Shown here: positions 57,710 to 64,000 of the stretch, in pieces | Layout: every line of letters begins with the position of its first letter | Numbering within the stretch: the stretch's first letter is position 1 | DNA from: Akkermansia sp. | GTDB taxonomy: Bacteria > Verrucomicrobiota > Verrucomicrobiia > Verrucomicrobiales > Akkermansiaceae | Length of the DNA: 64,000 nucleotides | Direction of reading: 5' to 3' | Assembly (NCBI GenBank): GCA_017435505.1 | Contig: JAFSEZ010000034.1 | Span: 1-64,000, forward strand | Notes under the pieces: model-generated | The model's database searches: none | What the model was told of the DNA's origin: nothing | What the model saw: the letters and a program-made list of their open reading frames with translations, nothing else | Program-made: the position numbers and the translations under genes

Positions 57710-59251
57710 ATGAGCAATATCGTACAAGAACTCGAAGCGCAGATTCGCAACATCACCACATCTGCCACCAATGACAACGTAGGCACTATCAAATCCATAG
57801 GCGATGGTGTGGCTCGCATCGAAGGCCTGAGCAACGCCATGCTCAATGAAATGATTGAGTTCCCCGGAGGTGTCATGGGGTTGGCCATGAATCTGGAAGA
57901 AAACGAAGTAGGTGCCATTTTGATTGGCAGCGGTGCCAACCTGAAGGAAGGTGATACCTGCAAAACCACGGGGCGTCTGTTGCAGGTTCCCGTGGGCGAG
58001 GCGCTCCTCGGCCGCGTGGTAGATACACTTGGTAACCCGCTGGATGGCAAGGGCCCCATCCAAGCCGCTGCATACTACCCGGTTGAAAAAATTGCATCCG
58101 GCATCATCTCCCGACAGGGCGTGAACCAGCCCGTGCAAACCGGTATTCTGCCCATTGATGCCATGATTCCCATCGGCCGAGGACAGCGTGAGCTCATCAT
58201 CGGTGACCGCTCTACCGGCAAGACTGCAATTGCCACTGATACGATTATCTCCCAAGCTCGCCAGAACAAGATGGCCGAGGACGGCAAGCTGCCCGGCCAC
58301 CGCCCGCTCTACAGCATCTACGTAGCTATCGGCCAGAAACGTGCTACCGTGTCACGTCTTGTTGCCAAGCTGGAAGAAACGGGTGCCATGCCGTACAGCA
58401 TCATCGTGGTAGCCTCTGCCAGCGATAGCGCTGCCATGCAATATCTTGCCCCCTATGCCGGTTGTGCTATGGGGGAATACTTCATGGATCAGGGCAAGGA
58501 TGCCCTGATCGTGTACGATGACCTCTCCAAGCACGCAGTGGCCTACCGCCAGGTATCCCTCATTCTGCGCCGCCCCTCCGGCCGTGAAGCATACCCCGGC
58601 GATGTGTTCTACCTGCACAGCCGCTTGCTGGAACGCGCCGCCCGCATCAACAGCGAAGGTGGCCGCAAGGGTGGTTCTCTCACCGCCCTGCCCATCATTG
58701 AAACGCAGGCCGGTGACGTTTCTGCCTACATCCCCACCAACGTGATTTCCATTACAGATGGTCAGATTTTCCTTGATACCGACCTTTTCTATCAAGGTGT
58801 GCGTCCCGCCATCAACGTGGGTATTTCCGTGAGCCGTGTGGGTTCCAGCGCCCAGACCAAGATTGTGAAGAAGCTGGCCGGTTCCGTGAAGCTGGACTTG
58901 GCACAGTTTGAAGAATTGCAGGCATTTGCCCAGTTCGGTTCCGATTTGGATGCTGCCACGCGCGCCAAACTGGAGCGAGGCCGCCGCATTGTGGAACTCT
59001 TCAAGCAGGGGCAATACGAACCCAAGAGCCTCTCCATGGAGGTCATCGACCTCTATGCTATCCAGAAAGGCTTCTTGGATGATGTTCCCGTAGAGAAGAT
59101 TCAGGAAGTCCGCAAGGCGATGGAAGAAGATGCCTCTACCAACAAACCGGAATTATTGGCTGCCATTGATGCTGAAAAAGCCCTCACCGAGGCCATTGAT
59201 GAGCAGCTCAACCGGTTCATGACTGACTTCAAATCCCGCCTCAAGAAGTAA
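57710..59251 (+). CDS. atpA: ATP synthase F1 subunit alpha
   Basis: Alpha forms the non-catalytic nucleotide sites of the F1 hexamer. The 513-residue protein has the beta-barrel start with [10 protein letters not shown], Walker [16 protein letters not shown] (usually GDRQTGKT; here Ser), [14 protein letters not shown], and the family signature [20 protein letters not shown]. All features are intact. It is 29 bases after atpH and 3 before atpG. Confidence 0.98.
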   Translation: MSNIVQELEAQIRNITTSATNDNVGTIKSIGDGVARIEGLSNAMLNEMIEFPGGVMGLAMNLEENEVGAILIGSGANLKEGDTCKTTGRLLQVPVGEALLGRVVDTLGNPLDGKGPIQAAAYYPVEKIASGIISRQGVNQPVQTGILPIDAMIPIGRGQRELIIGDRSTGKTAIATDTIISQARQNKMAEDGKLPGHRPLYSIYVAIGQKRATVSRLVAKLEETGAMPYSIIVVASASDSAAMQYLAPYAGCAMGEYFMDQGKDALIVYDDLSKHAVAYRQVSLILRRPSGREAYPGDVFYLHSRLLERAARINSEGGRKGGSLTALPIIETQAGDVSAYIPTNVISITDGQIFLDTDLFYQGVRPAINVGISVSRVGSSAQTKIVKKLAGSVKLDLAQFEELQAFAQFGSDLDAATRAKLERGRRIVELFKQGQYEPKSLSMEVIDLYAIQKGFLDDVPVEKIQEVRKAMEEDASTNKPELLAAIDAEKALTEAIDEQLNRFMTDFKSRLKK

Positions 59252-59254
59252 ACC

Positions 59255-60121
59255 ATGGCCAACCTGAGAGACATCAAACGCCGCATCAAGTCGGTACGCA
59301 ATACATCGCAGATAACCAAAGCGATGCAGATGGTTGCGTCTGCCAAGATGAGGCGTGCCCAGGAGCTGGCGTTGAAAGGGCGCAGTTACATCAGCGCTCT
59401 GGCCAACGTATTTAAGCACCTGCAGGACACCATTACAGAAGGCGGAGCTGCCCTGATGGAGCGGCGCACCACCGGTAAGCCCTTGATCATCGTCATCAAC
59501 ACCGATCGTGGCCTCTGCGGTGGCTTGAATGCCAACTTGCTCAAAGAAGTACTCGGGAGTTGCCCTGCAGATGCTGATTATGTGACTATTGGCGCCAAGC
59601 TTAATCCGCAAATAACCCGCTGCGGGCGCAACCTTGTGGCATCTTTCTCCTTGGGTGACACATTCGGGGAAGCTGACCTGAAACCCGTGTTTGATTTCAT
59701 CCGCAAGGGCTTTACCGAGGGGACATATAATAGTGTGAGTGTAGCGTACCAGAAGTTCATCAACATCATGGTGCAACGCCCTAAACTGGCAGAGGTTCTT
59801 CCCATCACGCGTGAAGAATTGCTGGCTGTGGCAGAGCAAGATCAAGTAGCAGACACAGAAAACACTAATTTCCTGTTGGAGCCCGGACCTAAAGATCTTC
59901 TGGATGCCTTGCTCCCGCTTTATTTCAGCAACCTGATTACACAAATGGTGCTGGAAGGCAAAGCCTCTGAGCAATCAGCACGCATGGTCGCCATGAAAGC
60001 GGCTACAGAAAATGCAAAATCCCTCATTGGCGAGCTCACGCTGGAATACAACAAAGCACGCCAGACGCAGATTACCAACGAACTTCTCGAAATCACCACG
60101 GCCACCAAGGCAATGGAATAA
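59255..60121 (+). CDS. atpG: ATP synthase F1 subunit gamma
   Basis: Gamma is the central rotating shaft. The 288-residue protein begins NLRDIKRRIKSVRNTSQITKAM, has TDRGLCGGLNANLL in the middle and the conserved C-terminal helix with SARMVAMKAATENAKSLI and ending TKAME. Length and motifs are standard. Confidence 0.97.
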   Translation: MANLRDIKRRIKSVRNTSQITKAMQMVASAKMRRAQELALKGRSYISALANVFKHLQDTITEGGAALMERRTTGKPLIIVINTDRGLCGGLNANLLKEVLGSCPADADYVTIGAKLNPQITRCGRNLVASFSLGDTFGEADLKPVFDFIRKGFTEGTYNSVSVAYQKFINIMVQRPKLAEVLPITREELLAVAEQDQVADTENTNFLLEPGPKDLLDALLPLYFSNLITQMVLEGKASEQSARMVAMKAATENAKSLIGELTLEYNKARQTQITNELLEITTATKAME

Positions 60122-61573
<1,452 letters not shown>

Positions 61574-61585
61574 TAACACACCATC

Positions 61586-62005
61586 ATGGCTCTACACTTC
61601 AAAATCATCACCCCGCTGCGCACCGCCTTGCAGGCAGATGTGACCAGCATTCACCTTCTGGCCTCAGATGGTGAAATGGAGATTCTGCCGGGGCACACCG
61701 ATATCATTTCCGCTGTCGGTAATGGTGAGCTGACTTACCGCACAACGGAAGGTCAGAGCAGTAGCTTATTCATCGGTGGGGGATTCCTGCAGGTAGAGGG
61801 TGATAATGCCATGCTTGTGACAGATACGGCTCTGGAAGACGCAGAGATTGACACAACCTGCATTGAGGCTGCTATCGCCAAAGCTCAGGAGGCGCTCAGA
61901 AACAGCGCTTCCGTCATCTCCCGCGAGGAACAGACCTATCTGGAAGCCGTTATCGCCAAGCAACTTGCCATATTGGATTACAGCAAAGTGCGCCGCAGGA
62001 AATAA
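61586..62005 (+). CDS. atpC: ATP synthase F1 subunit epsilon
   Basis: Epsilon tunes F1 activity through its C-terminal helices. The 139-residue protein has the beta-sandwich domain with SIHLLASDGEMEILPGHTDIISAVGNGEL and the two-helix C-terminus (IEAAIAKAQEAL, RKKK-like end SKVRRRK). Length and features are typical. A strong terminator follows. Confidence 0.96.
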   Translation: MALHFKIITPLRTALQADVTSIHLLASDGEMEILPGHTDIISAVGNGELTYRTTEGQSSSLFIGGGFLQVEGDNAMLVTDTALEDAEIDTTCIEAAIAKAQEALRNSASVISREEQTYLEAVIAKQLAILDYSKVRRRK

Positions 62006-62039
62006 CACTTCTTGCTAATTCCCTTTGTAAATAAAAAAC

Positions 62040-62070
62040 AACCCGCTCAGCAAAGAGCGGGTTATTTTTT
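62040..62070 (+). terminator. Terminator of the ATP synthase operon
   Basis: AACCCGCTC pairs with GAGCGGGTT around AGCAAA, followed by ATTTTTTTATT. It lies 35 bases past the atpC stop and before a convergent gene. Confidence 0.92.
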
Positions 62071-62088
62071 TATTCATAAACTTGCAAC

Positions 62089-62649
62089 TTAATCGGGTTC
62101 ATTCAGCGGTTCTTCATCCTCCTCGGCGGATGATTCTTCTTCACCGGATTCATCATCTTTTCCTGGTGGCGGAGTAAATGGTTCCTCCTCTGCTCCGAAT
62201 GTTTTTTTCAACGTCGTATTACCGAAAAAGTCAAACTCGTATAAACGCGTCACCTGCAATTCTAAATCATTGAACAAGTCCGTCAGGCCTGCTGCTACTT
62301 CTTCCTCATCTACGCCCTCATATGCGGCATAGTCAACCGCAAAAAGCTTTTCCATCATGACGGCAATCTCATCGGCTGAAGAGTTTGCGCTGGCTTCATC
62401 TCGCACCTTAGACAACATTGTCACAAGTTTACTCAGCTGCCCAGTCATTTCTTTAAGCACATCCTGCTCCGTCAACTGAGGCTCCACCGGCTCAGACTGT
62501 GTCTCCTGATTATCTGCGGCCGAAGAAGTGGCTTCTGTTTCCGTTGAGACTTCTGCCGGTGCCTGAGATGAAAGCGCAGCATCCTGTCCCAGTCCCGGCA
62601 GGGACGAAATCAGCAAAAGGCATGAAATCACCGACAATGTACGTTTCAT
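62089..62649 (-). CDS. Secreted acidic protein, function unknown
   Basis: The 186-residue product has a signal peptide (about 1-20, MKRTLSVISCLLLISSLPGLG). A low-complexity Ser/Thr/Glu/Pro segment comes next (about 22-55), then a helical region (about 60-145), and an extremely acidic tail (DDESGEEESSAEEDEEPL). No known domain is visible. It is monocistronic, with a promoter at 62677-62705, and converges on the ATP synthase operon. Confidence 0.65.
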   Translation of the reverse strand: MKRTLSVISCLLLISSLPGLGQDAALSSQAPAEVSTETEATSSAADNQETQSEPVEPQLTEQDVLKEMTGQLSKLVTMLSKVRDEASANSSADEIAVMMEKLFAVDYAAYEGVDEEEVAAGLTDLFNDLELQVTRLYEFDFFGNTTLKKTFGAEEEPFTPPPGKDDESGEEESSAEEDEEPLNEPD

Positions 62650-62676
62650 AATAGCAACATGTGGTTTGTTGTCTAC

Positions 62677-62705
62677 TTACTAGCACAGGAAACGCTGTTC
62701 TGCAA
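62677..62705 (-). promoter_or_regulatory. Predicted promoter of the acidic secreted protein gene
   Basis: On the minus strand TTGCAG (62700-62705), a 17-base spacer and TAGTAA (62677-62682) leave a leader of about 20 bases. The region to 62830 is a divergent promoter zone shared with ftsK. Confidence 0.5.
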
Positions 62706-62789
62706 GCAGAAACAACTTTTTTAGCTAAAATTGCATGCTTGAGCAGCAGCCCTTTTATGCGCGATTCTGCTTTCTGACATACTTTGAAC

Positions 62790-62818
62790 TTGCAGAATGC
62801 AGAACCGGGGGCTACCAT
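62790..62818 (+). promoter_or_regulatory. Predicted near-leaderless promoter of ftsK
   Basis: TTGCAG (62790-62795), a 17-base spacer and TACCAT (62813-62818) end 11 bases before ATG 62830. Confidence 0.5.
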
Positions 62819-62829
62819 ACCTGCGGAGC

Positions 62830-64000
62830 AATGTACCAAAATCCTATTTACGACCAACCCGAACCTAAAATCTGGCCAACACGTGTGGCCGGGGCGGGCG
62901 TAATTTTGGTTAGTTTGCTCTTGGCTCTGGCTCTATACAGCTACAATATCAATGAAGTAGGTTGGGCGTTTCTCAACCCGAAAGGTGCAGCTGAGGCAGC
63001 AAAAATACCATGCACCAATGCGCTGGGGGTTGTTGGCCTATATTTAGCCGGTTTATTGTATGCTTTTTTGGGCGCCGGTGCGGTGTATTTATTGTTCCTG
63101 CTGCCCATTCTGGGTATCGCGATGATGATGTACCCGGAGCAGCGCCGAGTCAAACAATGGATTGCGCTCATTGTGATGCTTATCAGTGCATGCTCGGCTC
63201 TGTCCATTCAACCTTGGATTCTCACCGAATGGGCAACCAAGCTATCCATCAACACTCCCGGTGGTACACTTGGGTATTTGGATGGTAAATGCGTGGTTGA
63301 AGAATTGGCCGGTACGCACTATGGTATTACGTTGCTGGTGCTGATACATGCTTTGGCTGTCATTTATTTTGCGAGGCTCACACCACAGGATGTCTGCAAA
63401 GCCACACAGAAAGACTTGGGGACGATGTACGCCAACTGGCGGGAGAAGCGACGCCTGCGAAAGGAAGCATTAGAAGAAGCTGACCGCGAGTGGCAAATGA
63501 AAGGACAAGCCATCGCACAACTGGGGGGGATGGCGGATGAGCCACGCTACCGCAAGCAATCTCAATTACCTTTAGAGGTGGATGAACCCATGCCCCGGCA
63601 GCAACAACCGCTGACGCATCGGCGCGAGGTAGAGCCCCCCCTCCCCCAGCAACATCTTCCCCAGCAGCGACAAATGCCTGTTGCACGCCCCATGCAGCAG
63701 GAAGATGATATTGATTTACCCAAACCCTTCAACGAGCAGTTGGAAGATGCGCGCCGCAATGACCGCAACCGCGTGGTGACGCAAGCACCGCCAACTGCAC
63801 GTAAACGCAATGCCCCCACTATTTCCTCCAACCGCGACAACCTTTTGGATTTAATGCGCCCCATTGAGGAAGCGATTGAAAACAACAGCCGCATGTATGT
63901 GGAAGGCCCCTCGCGCGAACAGCTGCCCCACAATGAGCGGTTGATGAAAGAAATCGAGCGAAAAACGCGCCAACACCGCACCCCGGAGCCGGAACAGAAG
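62830..64000 (+). CDS. ftsK: DNA translocase FtsK/SpoIIIE family, N-terminal part (3' partial)
   Basis: The frame is open from ATG 62830 to the window edge (390 codons). Residues 1-185 hold four hydrophobic helices (VAGAGVILVSLLLALALY, LGVVGLYLAGLLYAFLGAG, WIALIVMLISACSALSI and GITLLVLIHALAVIYF), which match the FtsK_4TM divisome anchor. The following 200 residues are a basic, Pro/Gln-rich linker (QQQPLTHRREVEPP, QHLPQQRQMP). The motor domain would lie beyond 64000 and is not seen, so the call rests on topology and linker style. Confidence 0.75.

Overview
The window reads as a slice of a bacterial chromosome, most likely from the Verrucomicrobiota (PVC group), possibly a host-associated relative of Akkermansia. 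This is inference. It rests on housekeeping genes of bacterial type, a dephospho-CoA kinase fused to Rho, a prolyl-tRNA synthetase of the archaeal/eukaryal-like type, a sialate O-acetylesterase-like enzyme, HPr kinase without PTS genes nearby, and a GTPase-associated gene set of a kind found in PVC bacteria. No rRNA, prophage or CRISPR array is visible. Genes are dense and run in short operons on both strands.

Layout: 1-725 holds a gene tail, a small membrane protein and tRNA-Leu(CAA). 724-6180: Na+/solute symporter, CTP synthase, a ROK-like regulator and alanine racemase. 6300-9716: MarR regulator, a YbjN-like protein, FabI and a secreted SGNH esterase. 9830-14440: tRNA-Ser(GGA), MiaB, a secreted transglutaminase-like protein and the CoaE-Rho fusion. 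14506-21550: shikimate kinase, a lipoprotein, an RNA methyltransferase, a short DtxR/MntR regulator, rhomboid protease, HAD phosphatase, PH-like protein, nitroreductase, an orphan ABC ATPase and PanC. 21658-21948 is a MITE-like element with inverted ends and a 10-bp target duplication. 21999-29593 is a five-gene operon built around a TRAFAC-type GTPase and a GAP1-like membrane partner, the most unusual block. 29661-37560 (minus): AsnRS, UmuC, GatB, a secreted protein and two PilT-type ATPases. 37668-47195: HprK, Nif3-like, RluD, RmuC, a phosphoethanolamine transferase-like enzyme, a YlbF-like protein with a Cys/His tail, DapA, DapB, FolK and PanB. 47203-55304 (minus): a very large receptor-type Ser/Thr kinase, a ROK/ASKHA kinase, ProRS and a site-2 protease. 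55478-62005: a complete F-type ATP synthase operon. 62089-64000: an acidic secreted protein and the start of FtsK.

A theme across the window is gene-start architecture. At many genes a good -35/-10 pair ends only 6-10 bases before the start codon, which predicts leaderless mRNAs, and Shine-Dalgarno sequences are almost absent even inside operons. These promoters also decide several starts, moving them downstream of the longest open frame (for example DapA, PanC, CoaE-Rho and the lipoprotein at 15290).

All calls were made by reading the sequence and proteins by eye. No database search was run.
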